The notes: generated from the sequence alone by a model not told the origin. DNA of 64,000 nucleotides from Flavobacteriales bacterium UBA952 (GCA_905182495.1 CAJJBU010000006.1:83488-147487); one strand, 5' to 3'; shown: positions 52,620-63,003, counted from the stretch's first letter. Made by a program: numbers and translations.

Positions 52620-55116
52620 CGATTCCGGTTGATCCGTTAAACCAAATGTCTTCAGTCACTGCTGCGTTATTTCTTGTATAGAAAGGCCTGCCACTTTCAT
52701 TCGTGGTTTGCTCATAAACGACACCATAACCATTTACATCCACAACCACTCTCTGGATTGTAACAGAGGTTACATCACCTTGAGAATTGCTTCTTTTAAA
52801 AACACGCTGAGTCATTTTGTTCGATGGAAATAAGATACCATTCTCATCCTTTAAAAAATTAGCTTGTGTTGCATAATCGGGTGTAGAGGATTTTAAACTT
52901 TCGATTGCCTTTATCCGTTCTTCTCCAGCAACTTTTGCTAAAGAATCCTTTCTTTGCTGTTCAAACCCTAAACGCTGCATTTGTACGCGGCTACCCTCTA
53001 ATCTTTCATCGTTATCTATATGATTTTGTCTTTCGATAAGCACACGCTCATTCTCCAATAAGTTCTGCCTTGAAGTAAAAGACTCATTTCTTTGATTCGC
53101 ACTTAACAATGCCATCTCAAGCATGTAATCCTTCTCGGTGTTCCATTCTTCTATTTGTAGTGCAGATAATTGCTGTTGCTCAACTGCATTTTCCTCTTTC
53201 AATTTAATTTGCGCATCTAAACGTTGCCTAGCGTCATCAAAATCTTTTTGTAAGATTATATTTTGATTATTAACCTCTTTTTGATTAAGCTCAATTACAT
53301 TTAAATAGGTTTTCATCTCATTTGCAGAAGCTTCGTTTCTAACACCATCCGTTGTTTGTGCAAAGAACTTTTCAAATTCTATTTCATTACGAACGTCTTG
53401 CAAATCCTTTAGTGGATCACTCTTTTTCTGCTTGATTGTCACGGCTAAATCATTAAATGCTTCAAATTCAGAACCACTGTGAAGCTGACCAGGGGATTGA
53501 ACAACCACTCCAGAATTTGAGGATCTTGTTGTCGGTGTATTTGCACTCGTTATAAAATCAGAACCTCCGGACCAACTAGTTAGTGAATCTTTCATTTGAC
53601 TCAGATCCTCGGCAGGGATGATTCTATAATTCGCATTTGCAATTTTAAATGCGCTCTTTAAGTCCACTAGAGCTTCTGATTTTTTGGAATCAAGCTTTGC
53701 AAAAGCCTGGTCTTTTAAGTTATACATCTCCTCAAGACTCTTGATTTGCTTTTTAAGCGCGATTACTTTTGGGTCTTTTGACCGTGTTTTCATGGGTTGT
53801 GAATCAAGGATTCGATTGGCAAGGTCATAGAATTCGCGACCTTTAAAAACATTACTATATGCCTTTTCCATTTGTTTTCTAAAGGCTTCTTGCTCAGAAA
53901 ACTTTTTACTTGAAATTTGAGCAATTCCGTTTTCAACTTGACCGGAATAGGTATTAATCAATGGTTGATCTGATAATTTTTGAATAAGCATTTCTGCTTT
54001 TCTATAGCTAGATAAGCCCGCATCTAAAGAATCTGTGGAATTTTGATTCTGTGCTCTAGCAATATACTTTTCTATAGAAGAAGAGAATCTGTGATTTTGA
54101 GCCTCTTTTTTTATCGCTTTTATTTCAGTTTGAATCTTTATGCGTTGCCCAGGGTCAAGCACTTGAATTGCCTTTAATTTGGTAACACAATCTTCATATA
54201 GATTTAGCGAACGTAAAGAATCAACTGCTGACCTCAATGCAATAAGCTTTATGTTATCAATTGACTGTTTCTGATCTCTATTACGAGATTCATCAATTTT
54301 ACCCAATCGATACTTTACTTGGCCATCATCTATAATCGCTAATGCACTATTATAATTTGCCTCAGCCTCATCAAGGTCACTTAAGGCAAATGCCTCGTCG
54401 CCTTTCCTTTTGAATACTTCAAACTGTTCTCTATCCTCTTTATCCTTTTTAATTTTTACAAGCAATAATGCTAATTCTTCTTTTTTTGACTGTAACACTG
54501 CGTTATTCGGTTCATAAACAAGAGCCGAATCAATGAAGACTATCGCCAGTGAATAATCCTTGTTTTTCAAAGCACCAGAGAGCTTCTTTTTAAATGATTC
54601 TGCCTTTGAGCCCTGATTTGCCTCAGCATATTTTTTCAGAACTTCATCTTCAATATCTTTCTTATATTTCTCTTCGGGTACGGCTATATTTCTAGAGGGG
54701 TCCCAAGTGAATTTTTCAGCGTACGTGTTTTTAACAAAATCAAGATCAGCTCCTTCACGAATTTCAAACAACTCAATGACCAATTCCTCCATGGCCTGAA
54801 GAATTCCATTCGGATTTTTAACTTTTAGCTCATTGAAGTCTAATAAAACCTTTTTTGAAATATATCCTGGTTTTGAAACCATTACCTCAAATGGTATATT
54901 GGTTTTTATTGAACCGCTAATAAAATAGACCCCTTTATTATCGGAAAGAGATTTCGAAACCATTCTTCCATTCTGGAACATATACATCGATGCACCAAAT
55001 ATTTTTTGTTTCGAAGTGAAATTATTAATATACCCCTCTAAAGAAATCTCCAATTCCTTTTGGGCATTAGCTCCCATTGAAAATAGTATCGCGAAAAAGA
55101 AAATAACCTTGGTCAT
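52603..55116 (-). CDS. hypothetical exported protein with TPR-like and coiled-coil regions
   Basis: An 837 aa protein with signal peptide (MTKVIFFFAILFSMGANAQ), then an N-terminal beta domain of about 90 residues resembling the carboxypeptidase-regulatory/PEGA type (LEGYINNFTSKQKIFGASMY). Next come helical TPR-like units (KRKGDEAFALSDLDEAEANY, near residue 225), long Lys/Glu/Gln coiled-coil stretches to about residue 740, and a short C-terminal domain ending NGSTGIDVIED. I do not recognise a named family. It resembles in layout the periplasmic scaffold proteins of gliding or T9SS machinery, but no specific motif supports that. It is translationally coupled to apbE. Confidence 0.75.
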   Translation of the reverse strand: MTKVIFFFAILFSMGANAQKELEISLEGYINNFTSKQKIFGASMYMFQNGRMVSKSLSDNKGVYFISGSIKTNIPFEVMVSKPGYISKKVLLDFNELKVKNPNGILQAMEELVIELFEIREGADLDFVKNTYAEKFTWDPSRNIAVPEEKYKKDIEDEVLKKYAEANQGSKAESFKKKLSGALKNKDYSLAIVFIDSALVYEPNNAVLQSKKEELALLLVKIKKDKEDREQFEVFKRKGDEAFALSDLDEAEANYNSALAIIDDGQVKYRLGKIDESRNRDQKQSIDNIKLIALRSAVDSLRSLNLYEDCVTKLKAIQVLDPGQRIKIQTEIKAIKKEAQNHRFSSSIEKYIARAQNQNSTDSLDAGLSSYRKAEMLIQKLSDQPLINTYSGQVENGIAQISSKKFSEQEAFRKQMEKAYSNVFKGREFYDLANRILDSQPMKTRSKDPKVIALKKQIKSLEEMYNLKDQAFAKLDSKKSEALVDLKSAFKIANANYRIIPAEDLSQMKDSLTSWSGGSDFITSANTPTTRSSNSGVVVQSPGQLHSGSEFEAFNDLAVTIKQKKSDPLKDLQDVRNEIEFEKFFAQTTDGVRNEASANEMKTYLNVIELNQKEVNNQNIILQKDFDDARQRLDAQIKLKEENAVEQQQLSALQIEEWNTEKDYMLEMALLSANQRNESFTSRQNLLENERVLIERQNHIDNDERLEGSRVQMQRLGFEQQRKDSLAKVAGEERIKAIESLKSSTPDYATQANFLKDENGILFPSNKMTQRVFKRSNSQGDVTSVTIQRVVVDVNGYGVVYEQTTNESGRPFYTRNNAAVTEDIWFNGSTGIDVIED

Positions 55117-55132
55117 AGAAATCTTGTTTCAA

Positions 55133-55164
55133 TTGTGCTTCATAAACGTAAAAAACTAAATTTG
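55133..55164 (+). promoter_or_regulatory. promoter of the FAD oxidoreductase operon (TTG - N21 - TAAATTTG)
   Basis: TTG at 55133-55135 and an exact TAnnTTTG box at 55157-55164 are 21 bp apart; the box ends 41 nt before the ATG at 55206. Confidence 0.6.
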
Positions 55165-55205
55165 TTGCACTTATACAAAAATGCGTAAAAAAGACGAATA
55201 AAAAA

Positions 55206-56333
55206 ATGCTTCGATTTGATGAATTAAGCTTTTGGGAGAAATTATCCTACTTTGAGAAAATTGATTTTCTAATAATCGGTTCTGGCATTGTAGGAATGAG
55301 TACAGCTCTTTATTTAAGGAGAAAACACAATGATGCCCGAATAGTCATCATGGAACGCGGATACTTACCCACTGGTGCAAGCTCTAAAAATGCCGGTTTT
55401 ACCTGCTTTGGAAGTCCGACCGAATTGTATGATGATTTAAAAAACATTGATGAGAATACGGTTTGGGATACCTTTTCAAATCGTTACCATGGTCTAAAGT
55501 CATTATTTGACCTTGTTGATAAAACAACTTTCGATTATGAACCATGTAAATCATGGGATCTTATTGAAAATGGTGTGAAGAATGATATCGACAATGAATT
55601 CATTGAATATATTAATACTAAATCTAAAGAAATCACCGGGATTTCTAATATTTATGGGGAGGATGGAGAGATTTCTGAAAAATTCGGATTTGAACATATA
55701 CAAACGTCTTACTGTAATAAATTAGAAGGGGCTATTCATACTGGCAAACTGGTTCAAGCCCTTCATAAAGAAGTAACGCATAATAACATACAGGTACTTT
55801 ATGGTATTGAAGCACTTTCAATGGAGAATTCATCAAAAGAGGTTCATATTGAAACAAAATACGGGACACTCAAAACTGAAAATTGTATCATAGCCACTAA
55901 CGGATTCGCCAAACAATGGATTAATGAGGACATACTCCCCGCAAGGGCACAAGTCCTTGTTACCAACCCAATCAAGGATTTAAAGGTAAAAGGTACATTT
56001 CATTTTGAAAAAGGCTATTATTACTTTAGAAATGTAGGTGATCGGATTCTATTAGGAGGCGGACGGAATATTGACATAGATGGAGAAACTACTGAAGTAT
56101 TTGGAACGACTGATCAAATACAAAACAAACTTCAAGAATTACTTAATACGATCATTCTTCCTAATCAGCCGTGGTCTATTGAATATTCATGGTCAGGAAT
56201 CATGGGGGTTGGAAAAACAAAAAGTCCGATAGTAAAGATGTTGAACAATAACACAGCGATCGGTGTTAGATTGGGAGGAATGGGTGTTGCTTTAGGCGCT
56301 CAGGTAGGTAAAAAACTTGCTAGCTATTTTTAG
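55206..56333 (+). CDS. FAD-dependent oxidoreductase, D-amino-acid oxidase (DAO) family
   Basis: A 375 aa flavoprotein of the glycine/D-amino-acid oxidase family. The FAD-binding Rossmann motif is IIGSGIVGMSTALYLRR near residue 22, followed by the second conserved segment ERGYLPTGASSKNAGF and the C-terminal GVGKTKSPIV and GMGVALGAQVGKKLA. Oxidation of an amine or amino acid with oxygen or quinone as acceptor is expected, but the substrate is not visible. It has a good Bacteroidota promoter and is followed 1 bp later by a DUF2452 gene. Confidence 0.9.
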   Translation: MLRFDELSFWEKLSYFEKIDFLIIGSGIVGMSTALYLRRKHNDARIVIMERGYLPTGASSKNAGFTCFGSPTELYDDLKNIDENTVWDTFSNRYHGLKSLFDLVDKTTFDYEPCKSWDLIENGVKNDIDNEFIEYINTKSKEITGISNIYGEDGEISEKFGFEHIQTSYCNKLEGAIHTGKLVQALHKEVTHNNIQVLYGIEALSMENSSKEVHIETKYGTLKTENCIIATNGFAKQWINEDILPARAQVLVTNPIKDLKVKGTFHFEKGYYYFRNVGDRILLGGGRNIDIDGETTEVFGTTDQIQNKLQELLNTIILPNQPWSIEYSWSGIMGVGKTKSPIVKMLNNNTAIGVRLGGMGVALGAQVGKKLASYF

Positions 56334-56334
56334 G

Positions 56335-56808
56335 ATGAAAAAGAAAGAAGAATCAAAGGTATTTGTAAATCCAATAGACCCTGACAAGGTTACGGAAAAC
56401 CCCCATAACCTAGAATATGGACACCACGCAGGAAGTGCACTGATCAAACCAGAGGACGAAGGCAAGCTCAAAAGCCGCGCGCTAAATGCGATGGACCATC
56501 AAACCGATATGCAATTAGGTCAGATCTATGAGCAAATGCAACTTCTAGCCAACCAAGCACAAAGGCTAAATGACCGTAAAAAGATTTCCGAGTTTATTTA
56601 TTCCGCAGAATCTAGATTTGAGCCATTTATTAATCACACCTATCATCTGTATAAAAGAGAAAGCGGTCTGTTCCTTCTGTCTCTTATTGGCCCAAATCAG
56701 TGGGGCAGAAAAGTAAATTCTTTTGATTTTGTAGCAAGCGTAAAATTACTGGCAGACCACACTTGGGACATTCTAGAAAAAAACGACAACTTCGAATTTA
56801 ACGTATAA
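56335..56808 (+). CDS. DUF2452 domain-containing protein
   Basis: A 157 aa soluble protein of unknown function. The domain is recognised by VNPIDPDKVTENPHNLEYGH and HAGSALIKPEDEGKLKSRAL at the N-terminus and by YHLYKRESGLFLLSLIGPNQ and the short tail to LEKND. The start at 56335 (MKKKEESKVF) follows the oxidoreductase stop by 1 bp and is preferred to the in-frame ATG at 56317 inside that gene. It ends within the convergent yaaA gene (11-bp overlap). DUF2452 has no established function that I know of. Confidence 0.85.
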   Translation: MKKKEESKVFVNPIDPDKVTENPHNLEYGHHAGSALIKPEDEGKLKSRALNAMDHQTDMQLGQIYEQMQLLANQAQRLNDRKKISEFIYSAESRFEPFINHTYHLYKRESGLFLLSLIGPNQWGRKVNSFDFVASVKLLADHTWDILEKNDNFEFNV

Positions 56809-57559
56809 ATACCCATTCCGCAGCAGTAGACAATTCTTCGGCATACCTATATCCTTTTATATCTGCCCTTTTAAGATCTTGGCAATTCGTAACACCTTCT
56901 TTAATGATATGACGTGCCATACTCCCTCTTGCGTTTTTAGCATACATCATAATTGTTTTAAGTTTTCCATTTTTAAAGTCCTTAAATAAAGGAGTTATAA
57001 TAGGAATTGGTATAGTTGAAAAATTCAAGACTTTTGAATATTCTTTGGATGCAAGATTTACAACAACATCATCGGATGATAGTTCTTTTAGAAATTCATT
57101 GGTCAAATCCTCATTCCAATATTCATAGAGGTTCTTAATCGTAGAATTTACTTTGAGTTTCGTACCCATCTCTAATCGATAAGCATGTATTCCGTCTAAG
57201 GGCTTTAAAAGACCATAGAGCCCCGAGAGTATCCGTATTGAAGCCTGCGCTCTATTCCACTCCTCTAAGTTAAATGAATGAGCATCTAGCCCCTTATAAA
57301 CCTCCCCTGTAAAAGCTAAAGCAGGCTGTATGGGCAGTTTATTACTGTGAAATGTTGTCCAATCCTGAAATCGAGACCAATTCATTTCTGCTAATGCAGG
57401 TGAAATTGACATTAAGTTTGAAAGTGCATGCGGCTCAAGAAGCTTGAGCTTTGAAGCCAAAACGGAGGCCTTATCATCTAGGATAGGGATTGTTGGTTTT
57501 CCAATTGATATGCGCTCTTTAGAAATTGACTTTGCTGGCGATAATAGAATCTTTAACAT
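56798..57559 (-). CDS. yaaA: peroxide stress protein YaaA (DUF328 family)
   Basis: YaaA lowers intracellular iron damage during hydrogen peroxide stress in E. coli and binds DNA. The start at 57559 (MLKILLSPAKSISKE) is the conserved family beginning; the upstream in-frame Met at 57598 adds a non-homologous stretch. The 253 aa length is typical. Motifs include AFTGEVYKGLDA, RILSGLYGLLKPLDGIHAYR, RLEMGTKLKV and VVNLASKEYSKVL. It is downstream of a TonB-dependent receptor with 55 bp between them and convergent with DUF2452. Confidence 0.95.
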   Translation of the reverse strand: MLKILLSPAKSISKERISIGKPTIPILDDKASVLASKLKLLEPHALSNLMSISPALAEMNWSRFQDWTTFHSNKLPIQPALAFTGEVYKGLDAHSFNLEEWNRAQASIRILSGLYGLLKPLDGIHAYRLEMGTKLKVNSTIKNLYEYWNEDLTNEFLKELSSDDVVVNLASKEYSKVLNFSTIPIPIITPLFKDFKNGKLKTIMMYAKNARGSMARHIIKEGVTNCQDLKRADIKGYRYAEELSTAAEWVFIR

Positions 57560-57614
57560 GTTACTTATTATAAAAAACAAGTTACCTATTTTGTTCAAAC
57601 TAAAGTAAAAAGAG

Positions 57615-59978
57615 TTACGGTTTACTTGAACTAATTTTTATGCCCACAAAAAAAGTCCTAGGCTGGGCTGGGCCATAAATAAAATTACTATCTCGGTTTT
57701 TACCAACATCAAAAGAATCCTGGTAATCATTAAAAATATTTTTTATTCCCGAATACAAATCAAGTTTAATTTTGGACTTTTTAATTTCCATCGAATAAGT
57801 AAACTTTACACTTACATTAGAGAATGAATCCGCATTAATAATCTCATTATCTGACTGATTAGGGGCTCCCGAAAAATGAGGAACTAACATCTTACCCGTA
57901 TAAACATAATTTAAATTCATGCCAAACCGCTTATTTGGATTGAAATTTAAAACAGCGAAACCATAATCATTAGGAGTCCTCACGAACCTCGTTAAACCCT
58001 GCACACCTTCTATATACTCTACAGTCTCTTCAAATTCATTCGTTTGAATTGTAAATCCAGCTTCAAGCTGTAACTTTCTTTTGTAATTACTTCTTAGCTC
58101 CACAGTTATCCCTTGAACAATGGCTGCTTGGCCATTTTGTTTTTCGAAAAGGTAACCAAATTCATCTTCTCCATTTGGCTGTAAAAAAAATGCGTCTTCC
58201 AATTTTGTATAAAACCCTTCGATGGTGAACCCTGCAATAAAGTTATCGTAAGGCTTATCAAAATTGACGGAAGCGCTCCAGCTTTCCGAACGTTCTTCAT
58301 GTAAACCATCTGCTAAGGTAACTCGAGAGACTCCACCCCCAGCAAAGGCAATATGTAAATCCGTATCAAATGCTTGAGGCGCTCTAAAACCGGCTCCATA
58401 ACTCAGTCTAAATTGCGTGTTTTTTTTCAGTTTGTAAAGCAACGAAACGCGAGGACTCCAAATGAGTTTGTCTACCAAATTATGTGCGTCTACCCGGCAA
58501 CCAGATAAGAGATTTAAATTTGGCAATAAGGCCCAATCACTTTGAAGAAACAATCCAATGTCGTTAAGCTGCTGATCAATCAAATAATTATAGGCTGGTA
58601 TTTCATCAAAAACGACATCACGCAAAAATTCAGCTCCAAAGGTGATTACATTTTCTCCTGATACAAGAAAATCGACCAACTTATGGTTTAATTGAATGCC
58701 CGTATTAACAGTAGATATATCCGAGACTCCATAAGGAGGGTTTTCCATGTGTGTGATAATGTCTATAGAGTCATTGGGGAAGATACCTGTATAATGGTCA
58801 CGATTTGTATACTGGTAGGCAGCATAAAGGATAAAAGAAGAAAGATCCTGATTGAAATTAATTTGATAGTCTCCACTAGCCATCCAAACATGATGTGTTC
58901 GCTCTTCAGCTTGACCTCTTTCATAAACAGGAAGGTCTTCTCGCATATCACCACCGTATCGATATTCATTCAGATTACTTACACTCAACTCTAACTTGTG
59001 ATTTTCTTTAGGTAAGAAGAAAGAAGTAAGCCCGAATGAATTATTATTGAGCTTAGGAAGCTCTGAATATCCATCTTCGTTATGGTCATAAAATTCACGT
59101 CTTCTACTATTAAAAAAAAAAGAAAGGCCCATGTTGCGATCCTTCGATACAGCCGTGTAATTTCCATTTAAAATTTGATCAGAGCTCAAGGCATTAATGT
59201 TCTGATATGTATAATTAAGATCAAAATTATTTTCCCTCGGTAATTTGGTAATCACATTAACCGTGCCTCCGATAGCACTAGATCCATATAATGAAGAACC
59301 ACCACCTCTAATAACCTCTAAGCGTTCAATCATGTTTACAGGAAGCTGTTCAAGGCCATACAAACCTGTTAAAGGACTGAAAATTGGTCGCCCATTAATC
59401 AAGATCTGAGAATAGCCTCCTGCCAATCCATTCATACGCAATTGTGTGTAATTACATGTTTGACAATCCGTTTCAACTCGCAAACCCGGTTGAAATCGAA
59501 GTCCCTCTGCCAAATTACAGGACTGAAGAGCCTCGAGACTCTCACCTGTAAGTACATTCACAATAACATTTGAATTGGTTTGCCGTTTATAGGTTTTGGT
59601 GCCTGTGATAACAATGTCATCAAGTTCCATTATCGGTACAGAAAGAATAATTTTCAAATGAACCCTGGGTGACTCTTCGGTTAAGAGAATAGTTTTAGTT
59701 ACCGCTTTTAAACCAATTGCCGTAATGACAACATCAAAAGATCCAAAAGGTAATTCTGAAAAATGAAATTCTCCTTTATTATTGGAGAGGTAATTTTTTG
59801 AAAGAGATGGAATACTTACTCTAGAAAACTCTAGTGGTTCTGAATCTTGTAATACGATCCCATCTAAAAAACCAACCTGCCCCAAAAGGCAATGACCCGA
59901 GAGAATAAAACAGATTAATAGATTAAAAATAAAAACTGATTTTCCTAAGAGAGCAGTGATGTTTTTATGGATAGACAT
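57615..59978 (-). CDS. TonB-dependent receptor with carboxypeptidase-like N-domain and CxxC in the plug
   Basis: A 787 aa outer-membrane transporter. The order is a signal peptide (about 1-34, ending LLGQ), a carboxypeptidase-D regulatory-like domain (about 35-115), a plug (about 125-245: ITGTKTYKRQTNSNVIVNVL, NGRPIFSPLTGLYGLEQLP) and a barrel ending AQPRTFFVGIKISSSKP. The plug has a Cys pair, DCQTCNYTQLRMNG, seen in a branch of Bacteroidota receptors that I associate with heme or metal uptake; the substrate is not established. It follows secDF by 13 bp in the same direction, so it may be co-transcribed with the translocase. No SusD, no heme lyase and no siderophore gene is adjacent. Confidence 0.9.
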   Translation of the reverse strand: MSIHKNITALLGKSVFIFNLLICFILSGHCLLGQVGFLDGIVLQDSEPLEFSRVSIPSLSKNYLSNNKGEFHFSELPFGSFDVVITAIGLKAVTKTILLTEESPRVHLKIILSVPIMELDDIVITGTKTYKRQTNSNVIVNVLTGESLEALQSCNLAEGLRFQPGLRVETDCQTCNYTQLRMNGLAGGYSQILINGRPIFSPLTGLYGLEQLPVNMIERLEVIRGGGSSLYGSSAIGGTVNVITKLPRENNFDLNYTYQNINALSSDQILNGNYTAVSKDRNMGLSFFFNSRRREFYDHNEDGYSELPKLNNNSFGLTSFFLPKENHKLELSVSNLNEYRYGGDMREDLPVYERGQAEERTHHVWMASGDYQINFNQDLSSFILYAAYQYTNRDHYTGIFPNDSIDIITHMENPPYGVSDISTVNTGIQLNHKLVDFLVSGENVITFGAEFLRDVVFDEIPAYNYLIDQQLNDIGLFLQSDWALLPNLNLLSGCRVDAHNLVDKLIWSPRVSLLYKLKKNTQFRLSYGAGFRAPQAFDTDLHIAFAGGGVSRVTLADGLHEERSESWSASVNFDKPYDNFIAGFTIEGFYTKLEDAFFLQPNGEDEFGYLFEKQNGQAAIVQGITVELRSNYKRKLQLEAGFTIQTNEFEETVEYIEGVQGLTRFVRTPNDYGFAVLNFNPNKRFGMNLNYVYTGKMLVPHFSGAPNQSDNEIINADSFSNVSVKFTYSMEIKKSKIKLDLYSGIKNIFNDYQDSFDVGKNRDSNFIYGPAQPRTFFVGIKISSSKP

Positions 59979-59991
59979 TCATTTTTAAATC

Positions 59992-62940
59992 TTACGACTT
60001 CTTTATTTGAATCTTCTTCGTTAAATCAACAAGTAATGGTGTCGCAACAAACATAGAAGAATATGTTCCTACTAAGATACCGATAATCAAGGCGAAAATA
60101 AATCCTTTAATCGCTGCACCACCAAACACAAAGATGATTAACAAAACAACTAGTGTTGTCATCGAAGTATTTATTGTTCTAGACAAAGTAGAATTCAAAG
60201 CACCGTTAATTTCAGACTTAAAATCAGCTTCTTGTTTCCAAGATAAATCTTCACGTATTCTATCAAAAACAACAACCGTATCATTTATAGAATAACCAAT
60301 CACTGTTAATATTGCCGCAACAAATGCTTGGTCTAAATCCATGTTGAAGGGTAGTAAATCACCCAACAAAGAAAAGATACCTAGAACAATAATAACATCA
60401 TGAAACAAAGCGAAAATTGCACTTGCCGAATATTGCCACTTTCCGAAACGGATAAAGATATATGCGAAAATAATGATCAATGAAAGCACAATCGATATTT
60501 TAGAAGAGTCCTCTAATTCTGCAGAAACAGTATTGGAAACGAATCTTGATTCTGGCTCAATATAATAACCACCAAGATTAGGTTTACAACTCTCCATTGC
60601 CTCAGTTAATTTTGCTCGGACATCATTCTCTGCATTGTCCTTGTTCAATAAATAATTAGTGGTAATCTCCACATTAAATGAACTAGATTTTGTTTTAACA
60701 TCAACAGATGACCCTGGCATCGATGCCGAAAGTTGCTTTTTAATATATTCTGATTGATTCTCTGCTGATTTGTCAAATTTGACAGCATAGGTTCTACCAC
60801 CTGAGAATTCAACTGATTTAGGAATTCCTTTTGTCACTAACAATGCAAGAGAACCAACAACAAGAACCGTTGAGATTACATAAGTTACTTTTCTTTTGTC
60901 AAGGAAGTTTATATTCATTCCTTTAAAAGCATTCTTAGTAAGTTTCGTGTCAAATTCAATCGTCTTCCCTTTCCCTAAGTACCATTCAAATATCATTCTC
61001 GATATAACTAAGGCTGCAAATACGGAAGAAAATATACCTATGATTAAGGTAGTAGCAAATGATTCTATTGGTCCCGTTCCAAATACTTTAAGAACGATAG
61101 CTGTAAGAAGCGTTGTAACGTTGGCATCTATAATCGAAGATAGTGCCTTTTGAAAACCTGTTTGAACTGCACTTGATAAATCCTTTCCTTTGGCTTGTTC
61201 TTCACGGATACGTTCAAAGATTAGGACATTTGCATCAACTGCCATACCAATAGTCAAAACAATACCTGCGATACCTGCTAGCGTAAGCACGGCTCCAAAA
61301 GAAGCCAATGATCCAAATATGAAAACAACGTTGGCTAACAAAGCAATATCAGCTACAATACCAGATTTTCCATAATAGAAGAACATATATAGTAATACCA
61401 CTAAGAAAGCAACAGCAAAAGAAATCAGACCCGCACGTGTGTTTTCCTTTCCGATTGTTGGACCCACTTTGGTTTTTTCCTTAATAACTAATGGAGCCGG
61501 AAGGGCACCACCATTCAAAAGACCCGCTAAATCATTTGCTTCATCAAACGTAAAACTTCCTGAAATCTGCGTGTTACCGTTATTAATCGCTCCACGTACC
61601 TGCGGTGCACTATAAACAACATTATCCATGGTTATAGCAACGAGACGACCGATGTTTTCTGAAGTCATTCGACCCCATTGATCCATCCCTTCATCGTTCA
61701 TTGAAAGATCTACCGTAATGTCTCCAGCAACTTGATCATAACCTTGACTTGCTCTCGAAATGTGACTGCCATTCACTCTAGCCTTTCCATTTTCAGGAAC
61801 CCTACAAGCGTATAAAAACCAACCTTTTTTCTTTTTAGCATTGTCAACAAAATCTTTATCTGCTCCCCACATAAATCGCAACTGACTGTCAAATAAGGAT
61901 GCAATGTCTGAACGACTTAATAATGCAGAAACTTTTGATTTCTCTAAATCACCTGAAGCATAACCAACAGCATAGCCACCAGCAGACTGTAGTAATGAAG
62001 CTAAACTATTCCCTGAATCTTCAGCTGGGTCATCAAAAGTTATTTCCTCTGTTGTATCGATTTCAATTCCCTCTTCTTGCATGGACAAGCGAATTGCCTC
62101 ACTCCAATTAGACTGAATTTGATCAAATGAATACGTTTCAAAAAACTCTAAGTTTGCTGTAGATTGTAATTTTTCGGCTACAGTTCGCTCATCCTGAACA
62201 CCCGGAAGCTCTATGTATAGACGATTGTTTGCCTCATCCTTTTGAATATTAGGCTGTGCTACACCAAATTGATTAATACGTTTGTTCATTACGTTTTCAA
62301 TTCCGTTCATGGCATCACTGATCCGCAATCTCAATGAAGCCTCGACTTCGTCATCGGATGTTGTGATTTCAATACCTTCTCCATAGAAAATGGCATTTAA
62401 TTTCAATCCATCATTATACTTACTATAAGCATCAAAAAACAAAGTCAGAAAGTCAGCGGACGCATTCTCACTTTTCAGCTTTAAAGCTTGTTCGAAAGGT
62501 TTTTTAAACGCTGCATCATTTTGATTTTTTACTTGTGATTTAAGAAAGTCAGGAGTTGAAATCTCAAGGGTAACACTCATTCCTCCAACCAAATCCAAAC
62601 CAAAAGCAAGAGATCTTTTTTTAACTTCAGAGAAAGTAGAACCCAAAACAGGATAGACTACTTTATCTGCTTTACCCCTTAGAATCTGATTAACGAGAAT
62701 TCCTTTTGCGATTTCAACAGACTCTGGTTTGTTAAAGTCTATAGTGTCATTATTTGTACCAACTAAGCCTATTCCATTGTTGGAAGCCATGGCTTCCTTT
62801 TTAATTTTAAGAACAGTTTGATCGGCGGTCTTTCCAGCATCGCTTTCAACGCCGCTAGCAACCCAAGTGAAAGACAATTGGTACAAACAAACAGCAGTCA
62901 ATAAAATGGTTAAAAACCAAAAGAATCCTTTAATGCGCAT
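59992..62940 (-). CDS. secDF: protein translocase subunits SecD and SecF, fused
   Basis: SecDF uses the proton-motive force to pull preproteins through SecYEG. In this 982 aa fusion SecD comes first: one membrane segment (about 5-25), the large P1 region with ELPGVQDERTVAEKLQSTA, then five membrane helices around residues 485-640 (MAVDANVLIFERIREE carries the SecD helix-4 Asp). SecF follows from about residue 660 (FLDKRKVTYVISTVLV) with its P1 domain and five helices (IGYSINDTVVVFDRIREDL). Such fusions are the rule in Bacteroidota. A perfect TTTG/TAnnTTTG promoter lies 32 bp upstream. Confidence 0.97.
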   Translation of the reverse strand: MRIKGFFWFLTILLTAVCLYQLSFTWVASGVESDAGKTADQTVLKIKKEAMASNNGIGLVGTNNDTIDFNKPESVEIAKGILVNQILRGKADKVVYPVLGSTFSEVKKRSLAFGLDLVGGMSVTLEISTPDFLKSQVKNQNDAAFKKPFEQALKLKSENASADFLTLFFDAYSKYNDGLKLNAIFYGEGIEITTSDDEVEASLRLRISDAMNGIENVMNKRINQFGVAQPNIQKDEANNRLYIELPGVQDERTVAEKLQSTANLEFFETYSFDQIQSNWSEAIRLSMQEEGIEIDTTEEITFDDPAEDSGNSLASLLQSAGGYAVGYASGDLEKSKVSALLSRSDIASLFDSQLRFMWGADKDFVDNAKKKKGWFLYACRVPENGKARVNGSHISRASQGYDQVAGDITVDLSMNDEGMDQWGRMTSENIGRLVAITMDNVVYSAPQVRGAINNGNTQISGSFTFDEANDLAGLLNGGALPAPLVIKEKTKVGPTIGKENTRAGLISFAVAFLVVLLYMFFYYGKSGIVADIALLANVVFIFGSLASFGAVLTLAGIAGIVLTIGMAVDANVLIFERIREEQAKGKDLSSAVQTGFQKALSSIIDANVTTLLTAIVLKVFGTGPIESFATTLIIGIFSSVFAALVISRMIFEWYLGKGKTIEFDTKLTKNAFKGMNINFLDKRKVTYVISTVLVVGSLALLVTKGIPKSVEFSGGRTYAVKFDKSAENQSEYIKKQLSASMPGSSVDVKTKSSSFNVEITTNYLLNKDNAENDVRAKLTEAMESCKPNLGGYYIEPESRFVSNTVSAELEDSSKISIVLSLIIIFAYIFIRFGKWQYSASAIFALFHDVIIVLGIFSLLGDLLPFNMDLDQAFVAAILTVIGYSINDTVVVFDRIREDLSWKQEADFKSEINGALNSTLSRTINTSMTTLVVLLIIFVFGGAAIKGFIFALIIGILVGTYSSMFVATPLLVDLTKKIQIKKS

Positions 62941-62971
62941 GTGATTTCAGATTAATGTTTTAATAAGCGTG

Positions 62972-63003
62972 CAAATATAGAATTTACATTACTTATATTC
63001 AAA
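62972..63003 (-). promoter_or_regulatory. secDF promoter (TTTG - N20 - TATATTTG)
   Basis: Minus-strand TTTG at 63003-63000 and TATATTTG at 62979-62972 are 20 bp apart, an excellent match to the Bacteroidota consensus. The box ends 31 nt before the secDF ATG at 62940. It is the best-matching promoter in the window. Confidence 0.75.

Noticed and set aside
52603..55116. Naming the 837 aa protein as a gliding or T9SS component
   Set aside because: Only the general layout (signal peptide, TPR-like units, coiled coil) fits; no specific motif supports it.
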